Shown here: positions 37,891-49,980 of the stretch, piece after piece
Layout: every line of letters begins with the position of its first letter
How positions within the stretch are numbered: position 1 is the stretch's first letter
From: Myotis daubentonii
Lineage: Eukaryota; Chordata; Mammalia; Chiroptera; Vespertilionidae
Assembly: GCF_963259705.1 (NCBI RefSeq)
Contig: NC_081844.1
Coordinates: 37,637,341 to 37,701,340, forward strand
DNA: 64,000 nt
Reading direction: 5' to 3'
Program-made: the position numbers and the translations under genes
The notes under the pieces: model-generated
Databases searched by the model: none
Seen by the model: the letters and a program-made list of their open reading frames with translations, nothing else
Told to the model about the DNA's origin: nothing

Positions 37891-39936
37891 GACCTCATTG
37901 TATAGTTAGACACCCCCCCTCCTCCCCATCAAAATGGCTGTGTCTCACCTCTTTGGCTGTTCTGTGTGTGTTTTTCTTTCAAAAGTACCTTTTATTCTTT
38001 TCTTGTTTTGGGGTCTTTAGAAATTACATAAGTCAGTTTAGATTCCTACTCACAACATACTGATTCTCACTTCTATTTAAATACCTCCTTGCCCTGTTAC
38101 CTCTGTTGATCCCCTGATTTTTCTGTCACTGACAACTTTACCATGTTTTGTAATAAAGTTTCCACAGTTCCCTTAAGAAAACTCCAGGGAAAATCCAGTT
38201 AAAATCAGCCTGACTGCATCTTGAATGTTGGAGCAAAGATTGAATTGGCACATTGTGACCTTGAGTGTATCATCTTCCCCCATTGATGTATTTCTATCAA
38301 CTTTTTTTTTAAGTATGAGATTTTAAAATTCTGTGACCTTAATTTGGGAAATTCAGAACTAGCAAGGGGTTAAGCTGTATCAATTACTTTTCAGGCTATT
38401 TGAATGTGTGAAGATTGCCTTTTAGAATTTTTGGTGCTAAGGCTCTGTCAGTAAACAGCTTTAAATGAGTGAAAATGTTATCAATGTGTTATGTCATTAA
38501 AATAGGTGCAGGGTACACTATTTAATCTTAACTAACAAATTACAAAAGTGAAGCAGCACTGAATGGATTTGAATTACAATAATCTTCCACTGAAAGTATA
38601 TTTGAAACCATATTGAGCAAGCTACATGGTTATAGTTGTTACTGATCAGGTGAAAGGAACATTTTGAAGTTAAAAATAGAACAAAATTAAACACTACATT
38701 TTTCTCATTGACCTCTCTGAATTTTTGTACTCATTTTTCTGACTGTCTACTTCCTCCTTCAGTAAAACCTTCTAATAATGCCAATAACTTTCTTTGGAAT
38801 GCTGAGGACAAAGTAGGTGATATGTGTGTGGATGACATTGAATTTCTTTGGAAGAAAAGTGCCTTTGAAATTTTCAGTAATGCTATTTTGATGTCTGATA
38901 TTTAACTCTATAGCACTTAAGTTTTGGGAGTGGCAGGGAAAGGCAAGGATTCCACATTTCAGGACATAACTTTTTGTGAGTATTTATGCCAAGCTAAATA
39001 AAACCTGTAAAATATTTACAGAAAGTACCCATTGAGAATTTTTATACCAGTCATTTGTTTGGGGGGTGGGGGGAGGTAGAGAAATAATTCCAAATTTTTT
39101 TGGAAACAAGTTATATAGCTGTAGCCTTTTATTTCATACTATGATTTAAGCCTCTTGTTGCTATGGTAGTAATACTTCTAGCCAGCTAGTAAGGGTTATT
39201 TCTGCACATAGATGGGGTTCTACTTCTTTCTTTGCTGAATTTGAATTAATAACGCCCGAGAAAGATGGCATAAACAAACAGTAGGATTGCCCAGGGTTGG
39301 ATCCCAGTTCCACTAAAATAATGTGAATGATATGAGCAAGAAAGTTGAGGTCTTTAAACCTCAATATCCTACATGATGTAGTGGAAATAATAATAGGCTT
39401 TCTTTGAAAATTTGTTGGGCAAATTAAAGGTGGTAATCCATTCAAAGCTCTCACCATGATACTTGTTAAATAGTAATAGAGTAAACACTAAATAAATGAT
39501 AACTGCCGTTATATCATTATTGTTATTATTATCACTATTGTTGTTGCTATCATATTAGCATAATACCAACATATAGTTGCTTAAATTGTATCATTCAAAT
39601 TTGGTATCTCTAATAAATGAAAATATTTTTAAGTACATCTAGGAAATAGATATAATTTTGTGTTTTAAAATATATTTCCTCCATTTAAGCCTGTGAGGCT
39701 ATGAAATGAGATTCAAAAGGAAGCAGCAATGGCATATTTGTGATTCATATTTCTCCCTGCCCTAAAAGAACATAAACTACTAGCACAATTAGCTAAGTAA
39801 GTTCACTCACTCTATAAGGCTGACAAATGAGATTGAGTCAAAAGTGCTTTCACAACTGAAGTTTCAAGTAGATTTATAGGAATCACAAACTATCAAGTGA
39901 TTTCAACTTTATATTTTCTGTTTGAACAATTTTATC
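37891..39936. other. Unique sequence upstream of XKR6
   Basis: AT-rich, with one MIR-like remnant. No coding exon recognised. Confidence 0.6.
39280..39500 (+). repeat. MIR-like SINE remnant
   Basis: A weak match: GGATCCCAGTTCCACTAAAA, then ...AAACCTCAATATCCTACATG and a late AAACACTAAATAAATGATAA. Confidence 0.5.
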
Positions 39937-40157
39937 GCCCTAACCATTTTGGCTCAACGGATAGAGGGTCGGCCTGTGGACTCAAGGGTCCCAGGTTCGA
40001 TTCTGGTCAAAGGCATGTACCTTGGTTGCGGGCACGTCCGCAATGGGGAGTGTGCAGGAGGCAGCTGATTGATGTTTCTCTCTCATCGATGTTTCTAACT
40101 CTCTATCCCTCTCCCTTCCTCTCTGTAAGAAATCAATAAAATATAAAAACAAAACAA
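39937..40157 (+). mobile_element. VES SINE with target duplication
   Basis: GCCCTAACCATTTTGGCTCA head. AACAATTTTATC flanks both sides. Confidence 0.93.
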
Positions 40158-40839
40158 AACAATTTTATCATTCTGCATTATTTGGAAGTGATACACTGTA
40201 GAACCCAGGAGGTTCTAAAATTAAAATATCTTACAATGATAATACAGCTATCATGAGACTCACTGAAAGGTTAACATAAAATTGGACTGTGTCATGGATG
40301 AATGGTACTTTTTCTTTTACCTGGAGTTTTGGAGCAATTAAGTGTTCCAAGTAAGTTCATCACTTAGCACAATGGGGTGTGGTGAATTAATAAAAAGAAA
40401 TGCATTGCCCAAAGGCCTGCTTTCTTAATAGCACACCAGTTAACCCCTTCCTGATGACTTGACTTTAAGGTGGTTTTATGCTAAGAAGCTCTAACTCTTT
40501 GGGCCTGCTAAGGAGCCACCCCAGGCCTACAAGACACTTTTGTTGTTGTTTACAAATAATTTTTTTTAATCTTTGCTTTTCATAATTCAGTCAGTTAACA
40601 GCTTTGGCCCCTGTTACTTCCACTCAGATATAGTCTGGGAAGCCAAACTATAAACATGTAAAGTAATAGTCAATTTTTAGAGCCTATTCCATGAGTAAAA
40701 TAAGACAGATATATTATATGGAAATTGTGGCATACATTTTGGTTTTTTAGAGAAACCTTTGGGGTTTTTCTTCCTGATTCTCTGCTATTTTCAGAACAGC
40801 AAAGAGGGGGAAATTAGTGTTGAATGCTATTATATATTA

Positions 40840-41381
40840 CTAGAGGCCCGGTGCACAAAATTCATGCATAGGACTGGGTCCCTCAGCCTGGCCTGCACCC
40901 TCTCCAATCTGGGATCCTGCAGGGAATGTCTGACTGCCTCTCAAAATCTGGGACCACTGGCTCAAAACCACTCACCTACCTGCAGCCTGATCGCCCCTAA
41001 CCCCTCTGCCTACCTGCCTGATTGCCCGTAAGTGCTCCCCTTCTGGCCTGATCAGCCCTAACTGCCTCTGCCTCGCCCCACACCCAGGACCCAGGATTCC
41101 CTCCTCGGGCCAGTTGCAGGCACCCAGGACCCAGGCTTCCCTCCCTCTGCCGGCCGCAGGCACCCAGCACCTGGGCCAGCCACAGCTGCAGGGGACTGTG
41201 CTCTGGCGGCTTCACCCAGGCCACAGCCGCAGGCACTCAGGACTGCAGGGTGGGCAAGTTGTCCCTCTCCCAGGCCGCAGCCTGGCTGGTCCCCATTCCT
41301 CTCTCCCCAGTGTTGAGTGTCTGAGCCCTCACAGCATGAGGGTGTGATGCCATTTGTATATTAGCTCTTTATTATATAGGA
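40840..41381 (-). mobile_element. HeliBat-type Helitron (542 bp), minus strand
   Basis: Starts CTAGAGGCCCGGTGCACAAA and ends TTTATTATATAGGA|T (5' TC on the minus strand). The interior is GC-rich with imperfect GGCACCCAGGACCCAGG repeats. Confidence 0.85.
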
Positions 41382-41389
41382 TACACTGT

Positions 41390-41500
41390 CCCAAAAATTA
41401 TTCCAAAATGCATGGGGATTATTATCCCCATATCAATGGTTTAGAAAACAGCCTTGAGTCTACCAAATAACTTAGGCAGAGTCACATCCATGGAAGGTTT
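41390..41500 (-). repeat. MIR-like SINE remnant, minus strand
   Basis: GGGATTATTATCCCCATATC and CTTAGGCAGAGTCACATCCA recall the reversed MIR core. Confidence 0.45.
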
Positions 41501-41850
41501 AATTCCAAAGCCTAAACCATTGCCCTGGACCAAGAAGTTACTCTCCCCTGGAAATGAAGTCAGTGTTACTGTATTAGTACTGGAGAGACCCAATTATGAT
41601 GGCTGATAACACATCTAGGAGACAGAAAACTGGCATTCCAACATGAAAATTTTCCCTAGCAAAGGCATTATAAAGGGGCTTCCTCATACGTTCTTCACAA
41701 GATTTTCCTAATTTGAGCCTGAGTAAAACCTCAAAACCATCAGGGGGATGCCATCCTTCTCAATTTTTTTCCTTGTATCTTACTGTCTTCTATAGAAATA
41801 GGACTTCTTTTGAGCACTGCAGAGTAAGCTCATAGAACCCATTATCCCTT

Positions 41851-41902
41851 GAAGCTCCATGTCTGTATTTGATGTTAACATCAAATACAGACATGGAGCT
41901 TC
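41851..41902. repeat. Perfect 52-bp palindrome
   Basis: The sequence from GAAGCTCCATGTCTGTATTT to its exact mirror is centred on GTTAAC. A third direct copy of the arm (CCATGTCTGTATTTGG) follows at 41906-41921. Confidence 0.95.
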
Positions 41903-41919
41903 CTTCCATGTCTGTATTT

Positions 41920-42007
41920 GGTGCCTCCTTCCCTCCCTCCTCCCCAGAGGCGCTCCTCCTGTGCCCTCGCCTCTGAGGAGGAGGGAGGGAGGAAAAGAGG
42001 TGGCACC
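41920..42007. repeat. Imperfect hairpin, arms of about 35 bases
   Basis: GGTGCC...GGCACC outer pairing, CCCTCCCTCC/GGAGGGAGGG and CAGAGGCG/CGCCTCTG inner pairing, with a loop of about 15 bases. Confidence 0.8.
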
Positions 42008-42018
42008 TCCTTCCCTCC

Positions 42019-42020
<2 letters not shown>

Positions 42021-42068
<48 letters not shown>
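42021..42068. repeat. (TC)n microsatellite
   Basis: Uninterrupted TC run between a hairpin block and a VES head. Confidence 0.95.
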
Positions 42069-42070
<2 letters not shown>

Positions 42071-42144
42071 CTTGACTAGATTCGAACCTCAGGTCCTTCA
42101 ATCCCCAGGTCGATGCTCTATCCACTGAGCCAAACCAATCTGCA
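42069..42144 (-). mobile_element. VES tRNA-like head only, minus strand
   Basis: The plus strand reads GATTCGAACCTCAGGTCCTT ... TCTATCCACTGAGCCAAACC. On the plus strand the part left of it is replaced by (TC)n (42021-42068) and a hairpin block. Confidence 0.75.
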
Positions 42145-43089
42145 CTCCTCTCTCTTTTTTTTAGGGCCTAAAGAAGAGGGTTTCAATCACCCTTTCTTTT
42201 CTGGTAGATTCAACTAAGACCACTTGTTGAGGTTAAAGCACTCACATTTGCCTCTTGTTGATCACTGAGAGAGAAAGAATTCGACAGGGCCCCTGTAGTT
42301 AAATTGTGAAATCCCTACATGAGGAGAGAGAAAAGGAGAATATGTCATTTTTTCAATATTTAGAAATATTCCCCAGAGAAAACTGGGGACAAGAGACAGG
42401 GAATAAGGTGATGTGTCCCTAGCTCCTGATAAGCCTTCTCAAACTCTGACAGAATAACAGGATAACTCCCTGGGGACTAAAAGGCATCTCTGGTCAGCCT
42501 CAGTCTTCAAGAATGTCTTGGCTTAATAGTCCTTTACCAGAGAGCAGGTTGCCTAAGTTAGTGAAGAAGTTGCACCATGTGTATGTTTTCCATCCCATTC
42601 CTCTGACCTCATCCTCTTAGATTTCTTCTCCACAAAGCCAATTTAACAATTGTATCTCAGATTCAGGCTCAAAAACCTCTTGGATGAGTTGTTACACCTG
42701 TATACTACTCTTACCTCACCCTAGCATAACCATGTGTACATGTTTATCTACATTAAAAGATGGGGAGAACATCAAGAGAGAATATTGGGAGAGCTATGGG
42801 TATATTGACTACTTATTATCTCATCCTAATCTCTAATTTATTATTGCAGTTCTTCCAGAGCAGTCCAAATAAGACCCCAGAGGCTTGAAATAGTGTAGAA
42901 GTTGGGGAATTATGATGTGTTCTAACCATAAAGTGAAAGAAAGGATGGAAGGAGATGAGGTTGGAGAAAGGAGTCCCAGGCTGTCCTCACATGGAAGTCA
43001 TTACAAAGCCTTTCTTTCCCACACTCCATCTTCACTCTCTTTCTCCCTTTCACCAGGTTCATCTATTTGCTTTAAAATAACTCCTCAAT
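42145..43089. other. Unique intergenic sequence
   Basis: Nothing recognised between the VES head and the L1. Confidence 0.55.
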
Positions 43090-44104
43090 TGAAAATTAAA
43101 AACCCACTGCATGGGAGAACATATTTGCCAATGTTATCACCGATAAGGGTTTAATCTCCAACATTTATAGGGAACTCTTACAACTTAACAAAAGGAACAT
43201 AAACAATCCAATCAAAAAAGGGGCAAAGGACCTAAATAGACACCTTTCAAAAGAGGACATCCAGAAAGCCAAGAGACATATGAAAACATGCTCCAAGTCA
43301 CTAATCATCCGAGAGATGCAAATCAAAACAACAATGAGGTATCATCTCACACCTGTCAGAATGGCTATCATCAACAAATCAACAAACGACAAGTGCTGGA
43401 GAGGATGTGGAGAAAAAGGAACACTTGTGCACTGCTGGTGGGAATGCAGACTGGTGCAGCCACTATGGAAGACAGTATGGAGTTTCCTCAAAAAGTTAAA
43501 AATGGAACTCCCATTTGACCCAGTGATCCCACTTCTAGTTATATATCCCAAGAAACCAGAAACACCAATCAGAAAGGATATATGCATCCCTATAGCAGCA
43601 CAATTCACCATAGTGAAGATCTGGAAACAGCCTAAGTGCCCATCAGCAGATGAATGGATTAGAAAACGGTGGTACATCTACACAATGGAATACTATGCTG
43701 CTGTAAAAAAAGAAGGAATTCTTGCCATTTGCAACAGCGTGGATGGAACTGGAGAGCATTATGCTAAGTGAAATAAGCCAGTCAATGAAAGAAAAATACC
43801 ACATGATCTCACTCATTTATGGATAATAAAGACCATTATAAACTGATGAACAAAAATAGATACAGAGGCAGCACAGCATTGAACAGACTGTCAAACTACA
43901 GTGGGAAGCCTGGGGGGGGGGGGGTGGTAAGAGATCAACCGAAGGACTTGTATGCATGCATATAAGAATAACCAATGGACACAAGACACTGGGGGGTAGG
44001 GGAGGCCGGGGGAATGTCAAGGGGGGGGGGGGTGGGAGGAGACATGTGTAATACTTTTTGTAATACTTTAAGCAATAAAACAAAAAAGAAAAAGAAAGAA
44101 AGAA
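43090..44104 (+). mobile_element. 5'-truncated L1: ORF2 C-terminus and 3' UTR
   Basis: It carries the end of LINE-1 ORF2, a reverse transcriptase/endonuclease relic, in degenerate frames. The best is 43280-43771 (163 codons) with the family's C-terminal zinc-knuckle-like [18 protein letters not shown] and [15 protein letters not shown]-rich 3' UTR, AATAAA near 44073 and a short A-rich tail follow. ATTGAAAA on both sides is a possible short duplication. Dead copy. Confidence 0.85.
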
Positions 44105-44738
44105 AATTGAAAACAATTCAGGTCTTCGTCAGGATTTTTACCTTTATCCTGAGAACAATAGGAAACAATCTGGCAGACTTAATTAAATGAGTGGTCAGAG
44201 CAGGTTTTCTTTTTAAGTTTACTCTCGTTGCTGCATTGAGAATGGGCTGAGAAGGAATGGACAGGAAAGATTTGGACAGAGCAGTCAGGTGGTGATAGGT
44301 AAGAAAGATCATGGTGAACTGAAGTGGTGGTAGCAATAAGATAGGAGTATTGGACAGGTGTGGAAAGTATTTCTAAGGTAGAATTGATAGGTCTTGCTGA
44401 TGGGTTGAATGATCTTTTACCCTCTCTGCATCCACCCCCTTGAGCATTTAACTTTGAAGTGTCCTCTGCCTCTGCCTCTGGACTTGACCATGTGCCTGGC
44501 TTTGGATAATACAGCTCCTTAATGAGCTCGGTCTCGGAACAAATTAAACTCGTAAGTCAAGGCCCCACTGTAGTTGAAGCAGAAGTGCAAGTATGGTGCT
44601 TCTAAGTCTACAACTTGAGAGGCCTTGCTCTTTCTTGTGTTACTGTCATCTCCATGAGGACATTCCTGAGGTAGCCTACTGGCATGGAACAGATATGTGG
44701 CAGAGACTTGAAGTGCCCAGTCAGCCCAGTTGAGACTC
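44105..44738. other. Unique or old-repeat intergenic sequence
   Basis: Possible old LTR remnant near 44400-44560. No frame or clear boundary. Confidence 0.4.
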
Positions 44739-44766
44739 GTCTAGACCAGTGATGGCGAACCTTTTG

Positions 44767-45277
44767 TGCCGGGAGCCAGTCCATCCTTGCTGTTTCAAGG
44801 GACCTGGCATATATGGCATACTGTTCTTAATATGTTTGCTCACCTTCTTGGCACCAAGGTCACCTCTCTGAGAAAGGTTGTTTCCCCAGGTAGGGATTTT
44901 CCCCTGAAGTTAGGGAGGGAATAAAACCCCTTAACTAAGTGCCAGGCGGGTAATTAATCACTTTAACTACGAAAAATCATGCTTAAGCTACATAATCTTT
45001 ACTCCCTGGAATGGAGATAAGAAATGCCCTAACCTTTGCAATAGAAATTGACAGGATGAAAATCAACTAGTATAAATACATATGTAACAAGACAATAAAC
45101 AGCAGAACTTCACTGGAGATCCTGAGCAGAACTTCGCTGGAGATCCTGAACAGAACTTGGCTGGAGATCCTGGCTAGGCTGCTGATCAACTGAATGCTGT
45201 CTCCGTGTCATTCCTTCTTCACCGACTCTGTCCACACCTTTGGGGACCCCTGGACCTGCTGGGGTTGGACCCCAGCA
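44767..45277 (+). mobile_element. Solo ERV LTR with 6-bp target duplication
   Basis: A 511-base LTR (TGCCGG...CCCAGCA) is flanked by CTTTTG on both sides (44761-44766 and 45278-45283) and lies inside the hAT element. The 6-bp duplication fits a class II (betaretrovirus-like) ERV. TATAAATA is at 45071 and AATAAA at 45094. Three ~24-bp repeats (CAGAACTT..CTGGAGATCC) follow at about 45100-45172. It lacks about 45 bases near its 5' end that the 51669 copy has. Confidence 0.9.
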
Positions 45278-45407
45278 CTTTTGAGCTCGGCGTGTCAGAA
45301 TTTTGTAAAACCCTAACTTAACTCTGGTGCCGTGTCACATATAGAAATTTTTTGATATTTGCAACCATAGTAAAACAAAGATTTATATTGTTGATATTTA
45401 TTTTATA

Positions 45408-46068
45408 CTAGGGGCCCGGTGCACGAAATTCGTGCACTGGGTGTGTGTGGGGGGGAGTGTCCCTCAGCCCAGCCTGCCCCCTCTCACATACTGGGAGCCC
45501 TCAGGAGTTGACCCCCATCACCCTCCAATCGCAGGATCGGCCCCTTGCCCAGGCCTGATGCCTCTGGCTGAGGCATCCGGCCCGGGCAGCGGGGACCCGC
45601 AGCTGCAGCGGCCCCACGATTGCGGGCGCCGCTTTAGGCCCAGGCAACGGACCCCTAGCTTCTGGGACTGCCAGCTTCGACTGTGCCCAGCTCCCATCGC
45701 TGGCTCCACCCCTACTTCCTGCTATCACTGGCCAGGGCGGCAAAGGCGCCTGATTCTCCGATCATGGCTGGGGGGCAGGGCAAAGGCGGCCTCAGGGCCG
45801 CCTTTGCCCTGCCCCCCAGCTCTTAGCTCCCCCCTGGGTTTCTGATCACTGTCAGTGGCAGGGGGCTTCTTCCTGCTTTCCCTTTCGACTCCCTGCATTG
45901 TGCCTACATATGCAAATTAACCGCCATCTTGTTGGCAGTTAACTGCCAATCTTAGTTGTCAGTTAACTGCCAATCTTAGTTGTCAGTTAATTTGCATATA
46001 GCCCTGATTAGCCAATGAAAAGGGTAGCTCGTACGCCAATTACCATTTTTCTCTTTTATTAGTGTTGA
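45408..46068 (-). mobile_element. HeliBat-type Helitron, minus strand
   Basis: The plus strand starts with CTAGGGGCCCGGTGCACGAA: the reverse complement is a 3' end with hairpin GTGCACGAATTTCGTGCAC, then CTAG|T. The other end reads TTATTAGTGTTGA|T, i.e. 5' TC on the minus strand. It is nested in the hAT element. No Rep/helicase is present. Near-identical to the copy at 28462, apart from a short inverted block (about 45775-45815, GGCAGGGCAAAGGCGG and its complement) and a duplicated TTAACTGCCAATCTTAG unit. Confidence 0.9.
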
Positions 46069-47022
46069 TATTTAAATGCCATTTAACAAAGAAAAATCAA
46101 CCAAAAAAATGAGTTCGTGTGTCACCTCTGACACGCGTGTCATAGGTTCGCCATCACTGATCTAGACTGTCTGCCCTGCTCAGCATGAAGCAGGTTCCTG
46201 GTTCCGCCCGTGGAGGCCTGGCTGGCTGGAGCTGCACAGGGAGGAGCCAGCACCAGGAGGGGCCTTGCTGGCCAGCCTGGGAGGAGTGCTTGGAGCAGCT
46301 GAGAGTGGTTGCACCTGATTGTCAGGAAGTAGGAGGGGTGGGTGCTGTGAATAGCTCCCATTTACAGGCCTGAATGGGCAGGACGAGCCGGGGAGGGAGA
46401 ATGGGGGCAGCACATCAGTTCGATTTTGAGGAAGGACTTTGTCAAGTCAGAATTCCTCAAAGATGGTCATGAGTTCTCCGTCCCTGGAGGTGGCCAAGTG
46501 AAAGCTGGGTGACATTCTGGGGAGATAAAGGGGGGGTCCAGGTATTAGTGGATACACTGGGCCTTCAAGGGTTCCTCCGACCTGGGAATTTCAGCAGGTT
46601 TCCCATAGACCGAGCCTGCCACCGGAATGCCTGTCCTTCCAAACCCACCTCAAGGCCCACATCCAGCACTGCCTCTTGTAGGGAGTGTCCCTGCCGCTGC
46701 CCGGTCAGATCCATCTCCTTTTTCCCGGCTCATTGGTAGTGAACTAGACACCCTATCAAAAGGGAAGAATCGAGTCAAATGGAATTGCGTGAAGCTGACT
46801 AGAGCCAGGACCTACAATCGCACCCACTCCTGTAGCAAACGCTGGTGCAGGCCCAGCTCGCTCCTGCCCCTTGCCCAGCAGAGGCGCTGCACAGCCCCAC
46901 TTCCCCTGTCTTGCCGGTGCGTCCTTTGTCTTCATGGCCAGTCCGGGCGGCTCTCCCTCTCTCCCTCCATTTATGAGCCTGTGTGTTAGTGGACAGGGCA
47001 GTGGGCTGGAGGCCACTCACTA

Positions 47023-47160
47023 GTGACCCGTCTCTGCGATCACCTCATTATTTATCACCAGGGACGCCAGTGCTTCCATAAATTACCCCAACCCGGAGCC
47101 ACCTGCGCCGGAATCAATAGTCGCCTCTCGACTAATATCCAATTATTAATAACCACGGGG
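47023..47160. promoter_or_regulatory. Candidate conserved non-coding element
   Basis: Inside a GC-rich unique block lies a short run with homeodomain-type cores (TCATTATTTATCACC, CATAAATTACCCC, ATCCAATTATTAATAACC). No repeat or convincing ORF covers it. It looks like an enhancer core by composition only. Confidence 0.3.
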
Positions 47161-47995
47161 AAGGGTGGCCAGCCACGGCACTCTGGGCCCTGGCCTGGTG
47201 GGGAGAGGAGAAGAGGGCTGGGTGGGAGCTGGCACCCCTGTTGTGAAATACCTGTGCAGGGCACGAGGTGGCCACCAAGGTGCCCACATTCTCTCCAGGG
47301 CTGGGCGATAGAAGCACAGACATAGTTTCACCCTGAGGTCAGAGGGCGGGAGGCAGAGCCCCATCTTCAAGCGCCTCCTGTCTGAGAGCAGAGACACGTC
47401 GTGCCCTGAAGCCTGCTTGTTCAGGACCTACCCGGGCCCGAGAAGAGGTGCAGCCTCCTAGGGAGGGGAGCTGTGGCAGGACCTCACTCCGCAGGACCTC
47501 TGGTTGCGGGCACACCGGAGGCTGCTAGAGGCAGGGTGCTGGGGAGGGGGTGGGTTCCATCAGGATAATGGGGTCAGCGGGGACTTGAGCCCTGCAGGTA
47601 CATCTGGATAAATACCTGAGCCCTAGGGGAGGGGCATCAGAGAGAAAGCTGTAAGGGTCGGGGAGGGACAGAGGTGCCCCAACCAGTAGAACCAGGGGCC
47701 GAGGGGTTGGAATCAAAGCAGCTGTCTATGCAGGTGATGGGGGGGGGGGGGGGCGCGGGGTAGAGGCCAGTGGAGGGGAGACTGGGTCTCAGAGGTCCCT
47801 AACCTTGAGATATCCAGCACCCAGACACACACCCCTCAACTACTGGCTCTCTCCTAACTGCACCCAGAGGCTCAGTGGGAAACACATCCTTAGATCAACA
47901 CAGTCACAAAGCGAAGGCAGAGACACTAAAAAACAGAAGTGCAGAGAGGTAGAAAGAGATCACACAAAGTCAGATACATGCCCTGCTAGGCACAG

Positions 47996-47997
<2 letters not shown>

Positions 47998-48024
<27 letters not shown>
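47998..48024. repeat. (CA)n microsatellite
   Basis: Uninterrupted CA run in the GC-rich unique block. Confidence 0.95.
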
Positions 48025-48027
<3 letters not shown>

Positions 48028-48699
48028 AGAGACTCACAGATGCATGAATAAACAGGGACACACAAACACACCCAAACACAGAAATGCTAATACACCCTGG
48101 TACTTATCCATGGAGGCATTTCCTCCCACACACACATGCCCACACATGTGGACACAAGTGCACGCTCGCAGCCCATCCCGCACACCCCCGCTTTGTGCAC
48201 ACAGTGGGCACATGCAGCAGCGAAGGCCTCTGAGGGCAACTTGCAGGGCCAGGATGAGGCTTCTGCTCCTCTGGAGCCCAGTTGGTGCCAACACTGCCAC
48301 CGTGTGGCTGCAGGGGCACAAAAAAAAGAAATGGAATTTCAGCAAGCACTCTCATCCATCCCTGCTGGTTTTACAAAATGGTACAATTTCTATTGAAGGA
48401 AATTTCACATTACCTGTTAAAATTAAAAATGCAATCACCCTCTAAGATAGCAGTGCCTCTTATGGGAGTTTATAAATGTGCACATGTCCAAAGTTACCTG
48501 TGGTCAAGGTTATTCATGTAGCATTGTTTACAATAAAAAGTGGGGGGGGGGGGGGGGACGAGAAAAGAAAACCAAGTGTCAATCCAAAGGGAAACTAGTT
48601 GACAGAATACTATGCAGTGATATTGAAATTTTATAGTTTTCTTTTTAGTGATATAAGAGTTGGCAGGATACTTTATTATACCAAAAAAGAGCAAGGTTT

Positions 48700-48911
48700 G
48701 CCCTGACCAGTGTGGCTCAGTTGGTTGGGCGTGATCCCATGCACCAAAAGATTGCTGCTTTGATTCCCAGTCAGGGCACATGCCCTGGTTTTGGCCTTGA
48801 TCCCCGGTGTGCGGGTGGGTGCAAGAGGTAGCCAACTGATGTTTTGCTGTCACACCGATGTTTTTCTCTCTCCCTTTCCCTTTCTGAAAAAAAAAAAAAA
48901 AATCCACTTTT
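48700..48911 (+). mobile_element. VES-like SINE with target duplication
   Basis: GCCCTGACCAGTGTGGCTCA head of the GTTGGGCGTGATCCCATGCA variant, poly(A) tail. AAAAAGAGCAAGGT flanks both sides. Confidence 0.92.
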
Positions 48912-48974
48912 TAAAAAGAGCAAGGTGCAAAGCAATAGAGCACTTTCTATAAGAAAGGGGGAGGGTAAAGTTTC

Positions 48975-49500
48975 CTTGTGAGGAGAACCAAGATGGCAGC
49001 TTAGGTAAATGCCATACTCACCGCCTCTCACAACCACATCAAAATTACAACTAAGATACAGAACAACCATCATTCAAAACTGTCTGAAGTCTGGCTGAAT
49101 GGAATTCCTACAACTAGAAAAGGAAAGAAGAAAGTATATCAAGACTGGTGGGAGGGGTAGAGGCACAGAAAAGGCTGGTCCAACACCCACATATGGTATA
49201 TTTTTAATTAGGAGGGAAAACTCCACTGCTGAGGCCTCCCATGAGAAGTAAATGGTTCCAGCCCTATACAAGACGCCCAGCCCAGGGTTCCAGAGCTGGG
49301 AAGAGAAGTCCCTGTAACTTCAGGTTGTAAAAACCAGCGGGGCTTCACAGAGGCTGCTGGAGACCCAGGCAGTCCCTCTTAAAGGGCTGACACATGCACT
49401 TACTTGGACTTGATCCCTCTGGGCTCCAATGCTGGGACCACAGCTCAGGTGAGATTTGGGGACATATGGGAAGGAACTGGAATATCTGATATTGGAGAAG
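48975..49500 (+). mobile_element. L1 5' UTR fragment (bat L1), plus strand
   Basis: It starts GAGGAGAACCAAGATGGCAG, the L1 5' end with its YY1-type site, and continues with L1 leader sequence (CACAACCACATCAAAATTAC, GTCTGAAGTCTGGCTGAATG). It stops at the LTR boundary at 49501 and no ORF1 follows, so the element is broken there. Confidence 0.7.
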
Positions 49501-49812
49501 TGTGGGGGTCGTGCCCCAGCAGGTCCAGGGGTTCCCAAAGGTGTGGACAGAGGCAGCATTCAGATCATCATCATAGCCAGGTTCTGTGTTTATTGTCTTG
49601 TTACATCTGTATTTATACCAGTTGATTTTAATCCTATCAATTCTATTCCAAAGGTTAGGGCGTTTCTTATCTCCATTCCAAGGTTACTCTATTGTTCTAT
49701 TAAGCTGCAAGGAAGTAACTGAAGGAGATTATCCTAAGTAAAGATTATGTAGCTTAAGCAAGATTGTTCATAGTTAAAGTGATTAATTACCCGCCTGGCA
49801 CTTAGTTAAGGG

Positions 49813-49980
49813 TTTTTTTGGGGTTTATTTTATTTTATTTTATTTTATTATTTTTTTACAATTTATTAAAGATAACTTTGTTTTACTTAATATATCACAA
49901 ACATTGCTTCATCATTTTTCAGGGCTTCATAATATTCCATTGAGTGGATGTTCCTAGTTCATTTGCACAATTCTCTATTG
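49813..49980 (-). mobile_element. L1 ORF2-end/3' fragment, minus strand
   Basis: On the minus strand it carries the L1-like ATGGAATATTATGAAGCCCT motif, then AT-rich sequence ending in an A-rich (TAAAA repeat) tail at the left edge. It forms one block with the next two elements inside the LTR. Confidence 0.5.

Larger units (their letters stand above)
44747..46159. mobile_element. Short hAT transposon split by an LTR and a Helitron
   Basis: Terminal inverted repeats CAGTGATGGCGAACC (left) and GGTTCGCCATCACTG (right) are flanked by 8-bp duplications (GTCTAGAC at 44739, ATCTAGAC at 46160; 7 of 8 match). Removing the two inserts leaves a few hundred bases with no transposase frame, so it is non-autonomous. 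Confidence 0.85.
46168..48699. other. GC-rich unique intergenic block
   Basis: Nearly free of repeats (one CA run, short poly(G) at 47739 and 48541). Many short frames on both strands but none with recognisable domains. Contains the candidate element at 47023. Confidence 0.55.

Noticed and set aside
43342..43677. 111-codon minus-strand frame
   Set aside because: Antisense of the L1 ORF2 remnant.
45432..45845. 137-codon frame also present at 28486-28938
   Set aside because: Shared only because both lie in copies of the same Helitron; no protein family recognised.
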